Positions 7,648 through 16,222 of a stretch of DNA of 46,179 nucleotides are shown here, piece after piece. The notes beneath the pieces were generated by a model. That model worked only from the letters and a program-made list of their open reading frames with translations. It ran no database searches and was not told the DNA's origin. The stretch spans positions 1 to 46,179 of the forward strand of contig UQPY01000009.1 in assembly GCA_900542965.1 (NCBI GenBank), written 5' to 3'. Each line of letters begins with the position of its first letter. The first letter of the stretch is position 1. Origin of the DNA: an uncultured Collinsella sp. Lineage in GTDB: Bacteria > Actinomycetota > Coriobacteriia > Coriobacteriales > Coriobacteriaceae. Both the position numbers and the translations under genes were made by a program.

Positions 7648-9296
7648 TGAAGGCGATCTGGCTTGCGTGCTGCGCGTGCGGCGATTACGGGCTGCTACAG
7701 CAGGAAGTCGAGGGTCGCGATGTGGGCGCGCAGGTGCTTCGCGTGGGCGACCTGGACGGGCTGGTATCCATGGCGCGGGCGTTTCCGTCGCGCCGCGGTG
7801 CCGCCATCATCGCGGCGTCTCTGTTCGATACCGAAGACGTGAGGAAGACCGTTGCGCGCCTGACGGCCGAGGGCCGTGTGAGTCGCGTCGTCGTGTTGAT
7901 CGAGACACTCGACCCGTCGGATATCGAAGGACTGTTTCGCGCGGGGGCGACCGAGGTCATCGCTGCGCACAGTTTGTGCGGCAACGGGCGTGCGGGTGAG
8001 GGAACGGTTGATTCCGATCGACGCAGGACGATTGAGCCCGATGCTTTTGTTGATAGGGAACCCGGGGCGCCTCGCGCTACAAGAGGCCCGCGTGTTGATG
8101 AATATGGAAAAGCGGAAGCCGAGCATGGTCGGCGCCCCCGGGACCCCCTTGCATACGATGACGCTGGAGGGCCGGTACCGTATGGCGATGACGCTCTGGC
8201 TGAAGATATGGGATACGTGCACGGCGTAAATCTGGCCGATGAGCTCGATGAGGTCGAGGGTTTTGCCGGGGCTGGCGAGCCGTGTGCCGCTGCGTCTTTG
8301 GCTTCGGAACCGCAGCCCAGGCAGCCTGCCATGCCGGCTTGGGCTCGGCACGTGACCGCGGCGGGGGAGACGGGGATGTTATCGCCCGCGTCTGTGTCGC
8401 CGGTTCCCGCACCGTCAGCCCCTGCGCTGTCGGCGGACGCTTCGATTCCGTCGCGTCGGGCACCGGTCGTCTGCGCCGTTTCGGGTTCGGGCGGTTGCGG
8501 CAAGTCGACGATCGTTGCCACCATGGCGCATGCGGCGTCGCTGTTGGGTTTGCGTGCCGCCGTGCTCGACTTGGACCTCATGTTTGGAAACCTATACGAT
8601 CTGCTGGGTGTCGATGCCCCGCACGATATGGCGACGCTTATCGAGCCGTCGGCGGCGGGCGCACTTGCCGAGTCGGATATCGTGGCCGCATCGATGCGCG
8701 TCGCCCCGGGTGTCACGCTCTGGGGGCCTGTCGCGGCCCCCGAGAAGGCCGAGCTCATGGCACGTCCGGTGGAGCTATTGCTCGATGTTTTGCGTCGTGA
8801 ATCCGACGTGGTCTTTGTTGACACCTCGGTCTTTTGGGGTGATGCCGTGGCCGCCGCGGTGGCGGCGAGCGACCGTTGCCTGGTCGTAGGCGATGCGGCG
8901 GTATCGTCCGCGACATCCGCTTCGCGCGTCATTGAGCTGGCGAGCCGCGTGGGCGTGCCACGCACGCGCATGAGCGCCGTGTTCAACCGGTTTGGTGCGC
9001 GCGGTGCCGACGAGGACGTCGCTATGCGCTTCGAGATTGCCTGCGCACTGAGCTCCAAGATCCGCATTGCCGATGGCGGTCAGGACTTGGCCGCGCTCAT
9101 GGCATTCGGTCGCGCCGACGAGGCAGTGGGTCAGACGAGCGCTTTTGCGACCAGCGTGCGCGAGGCCACGCGCGAGATGCTCGTGGAGCTGGGCTGCGCC
9201 GTCGGTCCTTGGAGCGATATGGTCGCTGACCGCGCGACCCGCACCGAGCGTCCGCGCATCCGTCTTCCCTGGTCGCGTGAGGGTGATTCGCGATGA
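7647..9296 (+). CDS. tadZ: Tad pilus assembly ATPase TadZ/CpaE (MinD-like)
   Basis: TadZ proteins localise the pilus machine. The 549-residue product has an atypical receiver-like N-domain (about 1-110), a Pro/Ala-rich probably disordered linker (about 110-270), and a ParA/MinD-type ATPase domain. The latter has a deviant Walker A, SGSGGCGKSTI (about 279), the following AAVLDLDLMFGN and Walker B VVFVDTSVFWGD. The linker makes it longer than typical CpaE. ATG 7647 overlaps the upstream stop by one base (TGATG), and GGAGG lies 9 nt upstream. A GTG at 7644 is an alternative. It ends in an ATGA overlap with tadA. Confidence 0.88.
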   Translation: MKAIWLACCACGDYGLLQQEVEGRDVGAQVLRVGDLDGLVSMARAFPSRRGAAIIAASLFDTEDVRKTVARLTAEGRVSRVVVLIETLDPSDIEGLFRAGATEVIAAHSLCGNGRAGEGTVDSDRRRTIEPDAFVDREPGAPRATRGPRVDEYGKAEAEHGRRPRDPLAYDDAGGPVPYGDDALAEDMGYVHGVNLADELDEVEGFAGAGEPCAAASLASEPQPRQPAMPAWARHVTAAGETGMLSPASVSPVPAPSAPALSADASIPSRRAPVVCAVSGSGGCGKSTIVATMAHAASLLGLRAAVLDLDLMFGNLYDLLGVDAPHDMATLIEPSAAGALAESDIVAASMRVAPGVTLWGPVAAPEKAELMARPVELLLDVLRRESDVVFVDTSVFWGDAVAAAVAASDRCLVVGDAAVSSATSASRVIELASRVGVPRTRMSAVFNRFGARGADEDVAMRFEIACALSSKIRIADGGQDLAALMAFGRADEAVGQTSAFATSVREATREMLVELGCAVGPWSDMVADRATRTERPRIRLPWSREGDSR

Positions 9297-10621
9297 GTCT
9301 GCAGACGCGGATTAAAGCCGCTGGCGCGGCCGCCGCGGCTGCCCCCGTTGATGCGGGACGCCGCCGTGCCGTTAAACGCCGCACCAAGCGTGCGGTGATG
9401 GACCGCATGGGCTACGACGAGGTGGCGCGCATCGGCGCCTACGTCGACCCTGCCCTTGCCCGCTCTGAGCTACGTCCGGCGGTGGAAGCGGCGCTCAACG
9501 TGGAAGAGCCGACCGACTTGGCGACGCCTGAGCGTGAGACCATCATCGACGAGATCCTAGATGACGTGGTGGGCCTGGGACCGCTGCAGCCGCTCATCGA
9601 GGACGACACCGTTACCGAAATCATGATCAACGGCTGTCGCTCTGCCTTTTTTGAGCGCAGTGGCGTTTTGTATCCCATCGAGCACGCGTTTGAGGACGAC
9701 GAACAGATCCGTGTGCTCATCGACCGTATCATCTCGCCGCTCGGCCGTCGTATCGACGAGCGTAGCCCCATCGTCAACGCCCGCCTCAAGACGGGTTATC
9801 GCGTCAACGCGGTGATTCCGCCCGTGGCGATCGACGGGCCAATCCTCACCATCCGTAAGTTCTCGGACCGTATCTGTTCGTTGGACGAGCTTGTGGGGTT
9901 GGGGTCACTGCCGCTTTGGTATGCGCAGTTGCTGTCGTGCGCGGTGTCGTTGCGGCAGGACTTGGCGGTTGCGGGAGGCACGGGGTCGGGCAAGACCACG
10001 CTGCTCAATGCGCTGTCGTGCGAGATTTCCACCGGCGAGCGCATTGTGACGATCGAGGATTCCGCCGAGCTCAAGTTTGCACATCACCCACACGTTGTTC
10101 GTCTGGAGGCGCGTGAGGCGTCAATCGAGGGCGAGGGTGCGGTGACGATCCGCGACCTGGTGACCAATGCTTTGCGTATGCGCCCCGACCGCATCGTCGT
10201 GGGCGAGGTGCGCGGTGCCGAGTGCTGCGACATGCTGCAGGCCATGAACACGGGCCACGACGGCTCGCTCACCACGCTCCATGCGGGTACCGAGCAGGAG
10301 ACCGTGGTTCGCCTGACGCTGCTTGCGCGCTACGGCATCGATTTGCCGAGCGAGCTTATCGAAGAGCAGATCGCCATGGCGCTCGACGGCATCGTGATGT
10401 CCGAGCGTCATGCAGACGGCAGGCGCTTTGTGGCCTCATATTCGGGGGTTCACCGGGGCGCGTCGGGTGGTGTTGAGCTCGAACGCTACGTGACTTTCGA
10501 TGCCGCCGAACGCAGCTGGACGCTCGACCACGAGCCGCCGTTTATTGCGGAGGGCTTGCGGTCGGGAACGCTCACGCAAGAGGAGGTGGACGAATGGAGA
10601 TCGCTATGTCCCTCGTCGTAG
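9293..10621 (+). CDS. tadA: Tad pilus assembly motor ATPase TadA/CpaF
   Basis: The secretion ATPase that powers pilin polymerisation. The 442-residue sequence has an all-alpha N-terminal part, then the GspE-like core: GLGPLQPLIEDDTVTEIMING, the Walker A GGTGSGKTTLLNAL, the Asp box ERIVTIEDSAELKF, Walker B-region RPDRIVVGEVRGAE, and the His box TGHDGSLTTLHAG. Length and motif order match TadA/CpaF. It overlaps tadZ by 4 bases (ATGA), and the downstream tadB start lies inside its last codons, showing tight translational coupling. Confidence 0.95.
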   Translation: MSLQTRIKAAGAAAAAAPVDAGRRRAVKRRTKRAVMDRMGYDEVARIGAYVDPALARSELRPAVEAALNVEEPTDLATPERETIIDEILDDVVGLGPLQPLIEDDTVTEIMINGCRSAFFERSGVLYPIEHAFEDDEQIRVLIDRIISPLGRRIDERSPIVNARLKTGYRVNAVIPPVAIDGPILTIRKFSDRICSLDELVGLGSLPLWYAQLLSCAVSLRQDLAVAGGTGSGKTTLLNALSCEISTGERIVTIEDSAELKFAHHPHVVRLEAREASIEGEGAVTIRDLVTNALRMRPDRIVVGEVRGAECCDMLQAMNTGHDGSLTTLHAGTEQETVVRLTLLARYGIDLPSELIEEQIAMALDGIVMSERHADGRRFVASYSGVHRGASGGVELERYVTFDAAERSWTLDHEPPFIAEGLRSGTLTQEEVDEWRSLCPSS

Positions 10622-11520
10622 GGGGTTTGGCGGGGCTTTCTGTCGCGATGGCGTGTGGGGCAGAGCCTCGTTTGGCGCGGATGCCGCCGGCGGAGCTGGC
10701 GCGCCAGACGCTCGAATCGATGGCGGAGAAACTGCCCCGTGAGTTGGCGGAAAACGACCTGCTGACAAAGATTGCCCGCTCGTGGGCGTCGCTGATCCCC
10801 GCAGATCGCCTTGGGCTTGCTATTGAGGATAACGCGGCTCGTCTGGCATTTCTGCTGCTGTCGAGCGGTATCTGCAGCGTTTTGCTGGCCGTTACGTCGT
10901 TGTCGCCCATCGGCTTTGTCTTGGGGCTGGTGGCGCCGTTTGGCGTGGGCGCCGCGCGTGACACCTTCGATCGCCGACGCGAACAGCATGATGTAGAAGA
11001 GGCCATGCCCGAGGCATTCACAGCGTTATCCATGTCGCTTGCCTCGGGGCATTCGCTGGCACAGGGTATGCGCTTTGTGGGCGCCCATGCGCAAGAGCCG
11101 GTGCATACCGAGTTTTTGCGGGTGGCGGCGGCAATCGATTGCGGTATCTCGGCGACCGACGCACTCGATGACCTACTCGTTCGCATCGATGCTCCCGGCC
11201 TTTCGCTTGTCACCTTGGCGCTCAAAGTATCGCAGCGTACCGGGGCTCCGCTTGCCGGCTTGCTGTCCGAGGCGTCGAGCATGGTGGGTGAGCGCATTGA
11301 GCTCAAACGCCGTCTGGACGTTAAGACGTCACAGGCGCGTATGTCGGCACACATGGTCGCGGCGATGCCGGCGGGCATGTGCGCGGTGCTGGCGCTGCTT
11401 TCGGCAGATTTTCGTCGCGGTCTTGCGACGCCTGCCGGCGCGGGCGCTGTGGTGCTGGGTCTTGCCCTCAACGCCGTTGCCCTGGTGGTTATCAGGCGCA
11501 TTATGCGGGTGGAGCTATGA
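10594..11520 (+). CDS. tadB: Tad pilus inner-membrane platform protein TadB
   Basis: A 308-residue integral membrane protein with the type II secretion F (T2SF) domain, the platform that couples the TadA motor to the growing pilus. Hydrophobic segments are at the N-terminus (SLVVGGLAGLSVAMACG), the middle (LAFLLLSSGICSVLLAV; LSPIGFVLGLVAPFGVG) and the C-terminus (MVAAMPAGMCAVLALL; AVVLGLALNAVALVVI). The T2SF core shows EEAMPEAFTALSMSLASGHSLAQGM. ATG 10594 has AGGAGG 7 nt upstream; an in-frame ATG at 10606 is less well spaced. It overlaps tadA by 28 bp and tadC by ATGA. Confidence 0.9.
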   Translation: MEIAMSLVVGGLAGLSVAMACGAEPRLARMPPAELARQTLESMAEKLPRELAENDLLTKIARSWASLIPADRLGLAIEDNAARLAFLLLSSGICSVLLAVTSLSPIGFVLGLVAPFGVGAARDTFDRRREQHDVEEAMPEAFTALSMSLASGHSLAQGMRFVGAHAQEPVHTEFLRVAAAIDCGISATDALDDLLVRIDAPGLSLVTLALKVSQRTGAPLAGLLSEASSMVGERIELKRRLDVKTSQARMSAHMVAAMPAGMCAVLALLSADFRRGLATPAGAGAVVLGLALNAVALVVIRRIMRVEL

Positions 11521-12158
11521 GCGCCCCGGTTGCAGTTGCGGCTTGCCTGTGCGCCCTGAGTGTATTTGTCGCGACGGGTTTGGATCGGGCGGATGCGCGC
11601 GAGATCGCAGAGGCCTGCAAGCGCGAGGCGGTGCTGGTCGCTGCCGCGGGTTGCTCGGTGGTCGATGCTCTGACCGCGCGAGTGAAGGGCGCGGTTGGAG
11701 CGGGCGGCCCGGCGCGAGTGTCGCTCGGCGAAGTGTCCGAGATGATTGATGTTGTGCGCTTGGGTCTTTCGGCCGGTCTTTCGTTTGATGCGGCGCTTGA
11801 GATTTTCTGCGCCAACCGCCGGTCAGTGCTGGCTCTTCGCCTTGAGCGCGCCTGCATGGCGTGGCAGGTGGGCGTGGGCACGCGTGAGGACGAGTTGTTG
11901 GCCGCCGCGCGCGACCTGGACGTGCGAGCGCTCGAGACCTTTGCCATCACGGTGGGGCAGGCGCTCGCCCTGGGTGCCCCACTTGCCGAGACGCTGGCCG
12001 CTCAAAGTCGCGAGATCCGTGCGGCTCATCGCGCCGCGGTCGAGCGCGAGATCGAGCGTGCACCCGTCAAGCTGCTGATTCCCACCGGCACGCTCATCTT
12101 GCCGGCGTTGCTTCTGTCCATATTGGGCCCGCTGCTGGGAGCAGGCGGGATGATGTAG
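11517..12158 (+). CDS. tadC: Tad pilus inner-membrane platform protein TadC
   Basis: The second T2SF-domain protein, usually paired with TadB. The 213-residue product has an N-terminal membrane segment (VAVAACLCALSVFVATGL), the T2SF-like SEMIDVVRLGLSAGLSFDAALEIF and TFAITVGQALALGAPLAETLAAQS, and a C-terminal segment with PTGTLILPALLLSILGPLL. It begins at an ATGA overlap with tadB. It is shorter than many TadC proteins but keeps the C-terminal membrane hairpin. Confidence 0.86.
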   Translation: MSAPVAVAACLCALSVFVATGLDRADAREIAEACKREAVLVAAAGCSVVDALTARVKGAVGAGGPARVSLGEVSEMIDVVRLGLSAGLSFDAALEIFCANRRSVLALRLERACMAWQVGVGTREDELLAAARDLDVRALETFAITVGQALALGAPLAETLAAQSREIRAAHRAAVEREIERAPVKLLIPTGTLILPALLLSILGPLLGAGGMM

Positions 12159-12168
12159 GGAGGAATAC

Positions 12169-12402
12169 ATGAACACGATGGTCGAAGTTGCTGACAAGGC
12201 TTGGAACTGGGCTTTTTGCCGGGCAATCCGCGCTCGCCAGCATGCCAAGGAGCTGTTGCGGGAGGAGAGCGCGCAGGGTACCACCGAGTACGCCATTTTG
12301 GTGGGCGTGCTTGTGGTGATCGCGATTATTGCCATCGTTGCATTTAAAGGCAAGGTCCAAGATCTATGGAACGCTATCAGCGAGGGCATCAACAGCCTGT
12401 AG
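12169..12402 (+). CDS. flp: Flp-type type IVb pilin
   Basis: A 77-residue prepilin, the probable major pilus subunit. After a charged leader (about 37 residues ending in EESAQG) comes TTEYAILVGVLVVIAIIAIV, the Flp pattern of a Gly cleavage site, Glu-Tyr at +3/+4 of the mature protein and a single hydrophobic helix, then a short tail KGKVQDLWNAISEGINSL. The GGGAGG Shine-Dalgarno is 6-8 nt before the ATG. The leader is longer than in most Flp pilins. No prepilin peptidase (TadV/CpaA) is encoded in the window, so processing must rely on a gene elsewhere. Confidence 0.92.
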   Translation: MNTMVEVADKAWNWAFCRAIRARQHAKELLREESAQGTTEYAILVGVLVVIAIIAIVAFKGKVQDLWNAISEGINSL

Positions 12403-12929
12403 AGGGCGAGCGCCCCATCGGGGTGCTGCTGGTGTTTGCTTGCCTGACCGTGGCGATAGCGGCGGTGCTTTGGGGGCTTAACGCCGCACGGCAGCAGCGT
12501 CCTGGGGCCGCCTTCGATTCGGGCTCAGATTCGGTGGTGGCGTCTCAAAAAGATGAGATGCGAGATGCGGACGATTCGGATGTCGCTGTCACGGCGCAAA
12601 CCTTTCTGCGGACGCTCGACAAGCGGTCTGGCACTGCGACGGATTCGCCTGAGGACAACGCGATTGCGGTCCGGCTTGCATGGTCCGAGGACCGACCGAT
12701 GACCGAGGCAGCGGCGGATATGTTACGCGCCTACCGCGAGGTGCCAACGGCCCAGCTCGCCCTGAGCGGCTATCTCGATATTAAGGGCAACGTATGGGGC
12801 GCCATCGTGCGCGATGGGCGCGGCTGGGTCGATATGGTGACAATTGCCGCGGATGCTGGCGATGCTTCGTGTCGTCTGCGCGCCGTGCGTCTGGTCCCGC
12901 AAACAATAAGCTCAAAGGAGGGATCGTGA
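12366..12929 (+). CDS. Small membrane-anchored protein of the Tad operon, unknown function
   Basis: A 187-residue product with one N-terminal membrane segment (IGVLLVFACLTVAIAAVLWGL) and an extracytoplasmic domain of about 140 residues without Cys-rich or catalytic motifs. I do not recognise the family. The ATG at 12366 lies inside flp (37-bp overlap). The next in-frame start, GTG 12423, would cut into the membrane segment, so 12366 is preferred although its ribosome binding site is poor. Position between two pilin-like genes suggests a role in pilus assembly or a minor subunit. Confidence 0.65.
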   Translation: MERYQRGHQQPVEGERPIGVLLVFACLTVAIAAVLWGLNAARQQRPGAAFDSGSDSVVASQKDEMRDADDSDVAVTAQTFLRTLDKRSGTATDSPEDNAIAVRLAWSEDRPMTEAAADMLRAYREVPTAQLALSGYLDIKGNVWGAIVRDGRGWVDMVTIAADAGDASCRLRAVRLVPQTISSKEGS

Positions 12930-12930
12930 A

Positions 12931-13149
12931 ATGCATGGCGTTCTGCGTGAAGAGGTTGCCCAAGCGACTGTGGAATACGCCATCGTCACGGTGGCGCTGT
13001 TATCGATCGTGCTGGCGATTGTGGGACTTTGGCGTGCTGGCACCGATGGACGCTTGGCGGCGCTGGTTGAGCGGGCGGCATCCCATGGCGTTGCCTCGAC
13101 GTCGGTTATCGACGCCGCTGCGGGCGCTAAGGACATCGCGTTGTATTGA
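12931..13149 (+). CDS. Second Flp/pseudopilin-like small protein
   Basis: A 72-residue product: MHGVLREEV, then AQATVEYAIVTVALLSIVLA and a 35-residue polar tail. It has the Glu-Tyr after a short basic leader and the hydrophobic helix of a type IVb pilin, but the residue at the cleavage position is Ala rather than the Gly seen in the flp product at 12169. It may be a minor pilin or be processed differently. GGAGGG (12917-12922) is 8 nt upstream of the ATG. Its stop at 13147-13149 overlaps a possible ATT start for the next gene. Confidence 0.82.
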   Translation: MHGVLREEVAQATVEYAIVTVALLSIVLAIVGLWRAGTDGRLAALVERAASHGVASTSVIDAAAGAKDIALY

Positions 13150-13621
13150 TATCGCGCGTGAGGACCGGGCGCAGTCAACGGTCGAGGCCGCTTTTTTGCT
13201 GCCGACGTTTCTGACGCTCATCCTTCTCGCACTGCAACCGGTGTGCCTGCTCTATACGCGCGCGGTCATGGAGTCTGCCGCCGCCGAGACCGCGCGGCTC
13301 ATGACCACGACGGCGGCGGAGGACGACGATCTTAAGGAGTTCACCCGCCGCCGGCTTGCCGCAGTACCCAACGTTTCGATTTTTCATGCCGGCGGGCCAT
13401 TGTCGTGGGATATCGAGCTTGGCCGGGCCGGTGCGGGTGACGTCTCGTCCGTGTCCGTTTCCGGCGAGGTCAAACCGTTGCCTGTGATCGGTGCGTTTGC
13501 GCAGGCTATGGGTGGTGTAGGCGAGGGCGGCTACGTTGAGCTCAAGGTCGATGTCTCGTATCAATCGCGTCCCGAATGGCTGGAGGGAGATTATGATTCG
13601 TGGATTGCTACATGGGATTAA
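13085..13621 (+). CDS. TadE-like pseudopilin
   Basis: The frame contains DRAQSTVEAAFLLPTF followed by LTLILLALQPVCLLYTRAVMESAAAETARL, the TadE pattern of a short basic leader, a Glu at +5 of the hydrophobic helix and a long 'AxAxxAA' helix. A roughly 100-residue extracytoplasmic domain follows. The start is uncertain. ATG 13085 (used here) gives a 178-residue protein but overlaps the previous gene by 65 bp and has only a weak ribosome site. An ATT at 13145, inside an ATTGA overlap with the previous stop and downstream of AAGGA, would give a more typical short leader. TadE-like proteins are minor pilins in known Tad systems. Confidence 0.75.
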   Translation: MALPRRRLSTPLRALRTSRCIDIAREDRAQSTVEAAFLLPTFLTLILLALQPVCLLYTRAVMESAAAETARLMTTTAAEDDDLKEFTRRRLAAVPNVSIFHAGGPLSWDIELGRAGAGDVSSVSVSGEVKPLPVIGAFAQAMGGVGEGGYVELKVDVSYQSRPEWLEGDYDSWIATWD

Positions 13622-15746
13622 GCGTTTCTGGTCTAGATGCGTTTTGACGCGCCGTCCGAGCTGCCATCGCAAGCGAGGCGGCTTTATGGGTCGTGCCGGA
13701 ATTGACCTGTTTATCGAAGACGGCGCCTACACCACGCTCTCATCTGCGGTGGTCATCCTGGTGGTGCTCACGCTGCTGTTTTCGTCGACCGCGGCGATAT
13801 GGAGCATGTCGCGTGCCGGGGATACCCAGGTGGCGGCCGATGGCGGCGCGCTGGCGGGTGCCAACGTAGTGTCGTCCTATCACACGGCTGCCACGGTGGT
13901 TGATGCGAGCATCTTGAGTCTGGGGCTGGCGGGGCTTGCCACGATCGGGACGGGCCTGGTCGCCATCCTCATCCCGGGTGCCGAACCAGTTGCCGGCAAT
14001 ATGGTCGACACCGGGATTGAGATCATTAAAACGCGCAACAAGTTTGCCAAAAGCGCATCGGAAGGCTTACAGAAAATCGAGACGGCTCTGCCGTATCTGA
14101 TCGCCGCGCGTGCCACGCAGGCGGTGTCGGCGCAGGATACCGATAGTGTGACCTATACCGGTACGGCGCTTGCCGTGCCCAGGACATCCGAGTCGGACTT
14201 CGCTGCGCTCGAGGGGTCCGAGATCTCGACCGATGCCATTAAAGACACATCAGATGATTTAGAGCGTGCGGCCGAGGAGCTGCGGAAGGCTTCTGAGGAC
14301 ACGGCGAAGGCTAAAGAGCGCGCTTGGCTGGCGGATTGTGGTGGGTCTGACAAGGGCTCGGTCGGCAGCTGTTCTTGCATGTGGGAGCGTGCGAAAAGCC
14401 TAACGGATCTCTCCGGTGTTCAAAATCCGCATTACTCATCGAGCGTTACGTGGGAGCCCCAAGTTGCCCTTGATCGCGCGAAGGACTACTACCATTGGCG
14501 TCTGACAAATGAGAAGCCCCACGGCTCGAGTGTCGAGATGAAGGCAGAGTCTGCGGCGCGTAAGGCGTTTTATACCTATGCGAGCGCGGAGGTCGATCGG
14601 GCACATATAACCGAGAACGGAGACAGGGTTTCCTCCTATATTCCGCTGCTGCCGCGCAACTCTGATGAGGTTCGGGCGACGGAACTCTATACCGATGCGG
14701 TGTGGCCGACGAGCGTGAACGATGACAAGGCGTATCTGCATTACGGGACGACCTGCCCTAACTATAAGAAAGGGACGCCGAGCGGATTTGCTTCGGTTGC
14801 CGATTACGATGGACAGGATAAATGCAGCAAATGCCATTTTGGCGTTTTGTCGCTTGGTGCTGTTGCGGCGCCTTCAACCTCTATCGAAAACGGCTTCGAA
14901 TATCACTTCGACGAGTTCAAAAAGGCCTTGGAGGAATACGTCAAATGTCGGAACAAAGAGCTTGAGCTCATGCGTCAGACCGAGGATGAGGCCGACCGTG
15001 CGGGCAATGCGTTTGACCAGGCCATTAAAGCGCTTTCGGGCGAGCGTCCGCGTATTGCTCCGCCCGGTCGCAACGGCGTGGTTGCCTTTGCGGTTTCGGG
15101 TGCCATCTCGAGCCCCGATGAGCTCAACTCTTCGTTTAACACGGCAGTCAGGCTTGGCGATCGCGGTGCCATCTCTGCCGCGGTGCTGGCGCCCGATGAG
15201 GCGACGGCGCAAAACAACGTGCTTTCGCGATTTTTCTCGACATTGAAGGAACGCTCGGGTGGCGTTGCCGGCGTACTCGATGGCGTCATGGATGTCTGGG
15301 GACGGCTGCTTGTGGGATACGGAGACATCCAAGGTTCGGCCGACGAACTTATGGACGAGATGATTAAAGGCCTAGGAGGGGGCAGCGGCGCGTTGGGCTC
15401 CATTGCATCGTGGCTCGGCGATACCGTTTCGGCGTCCGTGGCGGCGTTGGGTCTGGAGCCGTGCGACTTGCGCCTGCGAAAGCCAGTGCTGACTGATTCC
15501 GCCAACGTCATTAAGAGTCCGGGGTCTGACATTGCTGGTCTCTCTCAAGCGCAAGACAAGCTGCGAAGTATTCCGTTGGGCGTGACCGATCCCAAAGCGC
15601 TTTGCGAGGCGTTGGAATATCAAGTCGAACGCACCATCAGCGGTACGGTGCTCACACTTGCGGAGATTCCTCTGCCCGGCGGCGGCTCCATCCCGCTTAC
15701 CGTCGATGTCGCCACGCTGGTTGGCGCTCTGGGCGGTGGGTCGTAA
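13593..15746 (+). CDS. Large TadG/TadE-like pilus-associated protein
   Basis: A 717-residue protein with one N-terminal membrane segment (LSSAVVILVVLTLLFSSTAAIWSMS) preceded by GAYTTLSS and followed by TQVAADGGALAGAN, the arrangement of TadG-like proteins. The extracytoplasmic part is long, with a helical, Glu/Lys-rich region (DDLERAAEELRKASEDTAKAKERAW) and a Cys cluster: three Cys in CGGSDKGSVGSCSC, TTCPNY and DKCSKCHFG. The cysteines could form disulfides or bind metal; neither is proven. The C-terminus is a second hydrophobic stretch with LAEIPLPGGGSIPLTVDVATLVGALGG. ATG 13593 has GGAGGG at 5 nt. It is much larger than typical TadE and could be the tip or adhesive subunit; that role is inferred. 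Confidence 0.72.
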   Translation: MIRGLLHGIKRFWSRCVLTRRPSCHRKRGGFMGRAGIDLFIEDGAYTTLSSAVVILVVLTLLFSSTAAIWSMSRAGDTQVAADGGALAGANVVSSYHTAATVVDASILSLGLAGLATIGTGLVAILIPGAEPVAGNMVDTGIEIIKTRNKFAKSASEGLQKIETALPYLIAARATQAVSAQDTDSVTYTGTALAVPRTSESDFAALEGSEISTDAIKDTSDDLERAAEELRKASEDTAKAKERAWLADCGGSDKGSVGSCSCMWERAKSLTDLSGVQNPHYSSSVTWEPQVALDRAKDYYHWRLTNEKPHGSSVEMKAESAARKAFYTYASAEVDRAHITENGDRVSSYIPLLPRNSDEVRATELYTDAVWPTSVNDDKAYLHYGTTCPNYKKGTPSGFASVADYDGQDKCSKCHFGVLSLGAVAAPSTSIENGFEYHFDEFKKALEEYVKCRNKELELMRQTEDEADRAGNAFDQAIKALSGERPRIAPPGRNGVVAFAVSGAISSPDELNSSFNTAVRLGDRGAISAAVLAPDEATAQNNVLSRFFSTLKERSGGVAGVLDGVMDVWGRLLVGYGDIQGSADELMDEMIKGLGGGSGALGSIASWLGDTVSASVAALGLEPCDLRLRKPVLTDSANVIKSPGSDIAGLSQAQDKLRSIPLGVTDPKALCEALEYQVERTISGTVLTLAEIPLPGGGSIPLTVDVATLVGALGGGS

Positions 15747-16222
15747 TGGGCATCCGCACGCGCCTGTGCGAGGAGCGCGCCCAGGCGACGGTCGAGATGG
15801 CCGTGGTCACGCCCGTCCTACTGGTTCTGGCGCTTATCGTGTACAACGTCATGGTCTTTGCCAGTGCGGTCGCACGCTTCGATCGCGTGGTGCCCGATAT
15901 CGTGCTAGCACATGCCGTGGCGCCGAGCGGGGAGGGCGATGGCAGCTCCATCGATGCTTCCGCGACCGTTCAGGCTCAGATCCAACATGCCATGGAAGGC
16001 TATGACTTGCTGATCGAGGTCTCGAGCGAACAGGGTGCGACGACATCGGATGGCGGTTTGCTTTCGCTTTCCGGCACGTTTAGGACCTATACCTGCACCA
16101 TGCGCTATGAGCCGTGGCCGAGCTCGCTCAGCATCGCTGGCGTTCCGCTGGGGGCGCCGACAACGTTGTCGCACGAGCGCGCGGTGACGGTCGATCCATG
16201 GCGTCCGGGGGTGGTCATGTGA
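15746..16222 (+). CDS. TadE-like pseudopilin
   Basis: A 158-residue protein that begins MGIRTRLCEERAQATVEMAVVTP and continues with one hydrophobic helix (VLLVLALIVYNVMVFASAVA). This is the TadE leader-helix signature, here with Met after the Glu. A soluble domain of about 110 residues follows. The ATG overlaps the upstream TAA by one base (TAATG), and its own stop overlaps the next GTG by four bases. It is one of three minor-pilin candidates in the operon. Confidence 0.82.
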   Translation: MGIRTRLCEERAQATVEMAVVTPVLLVLALIVYNVMVFASAVARFDRVVPDIVLAHAVAPSGEGDGSSIDASATVQAQIQHAMEGYDLLIEVSSEQGATTSDGGLLSLSGTFRTYTCTMRYEPWPSSLSIAGVPLGAPTTLSHERAVTVDPWRPGVVM

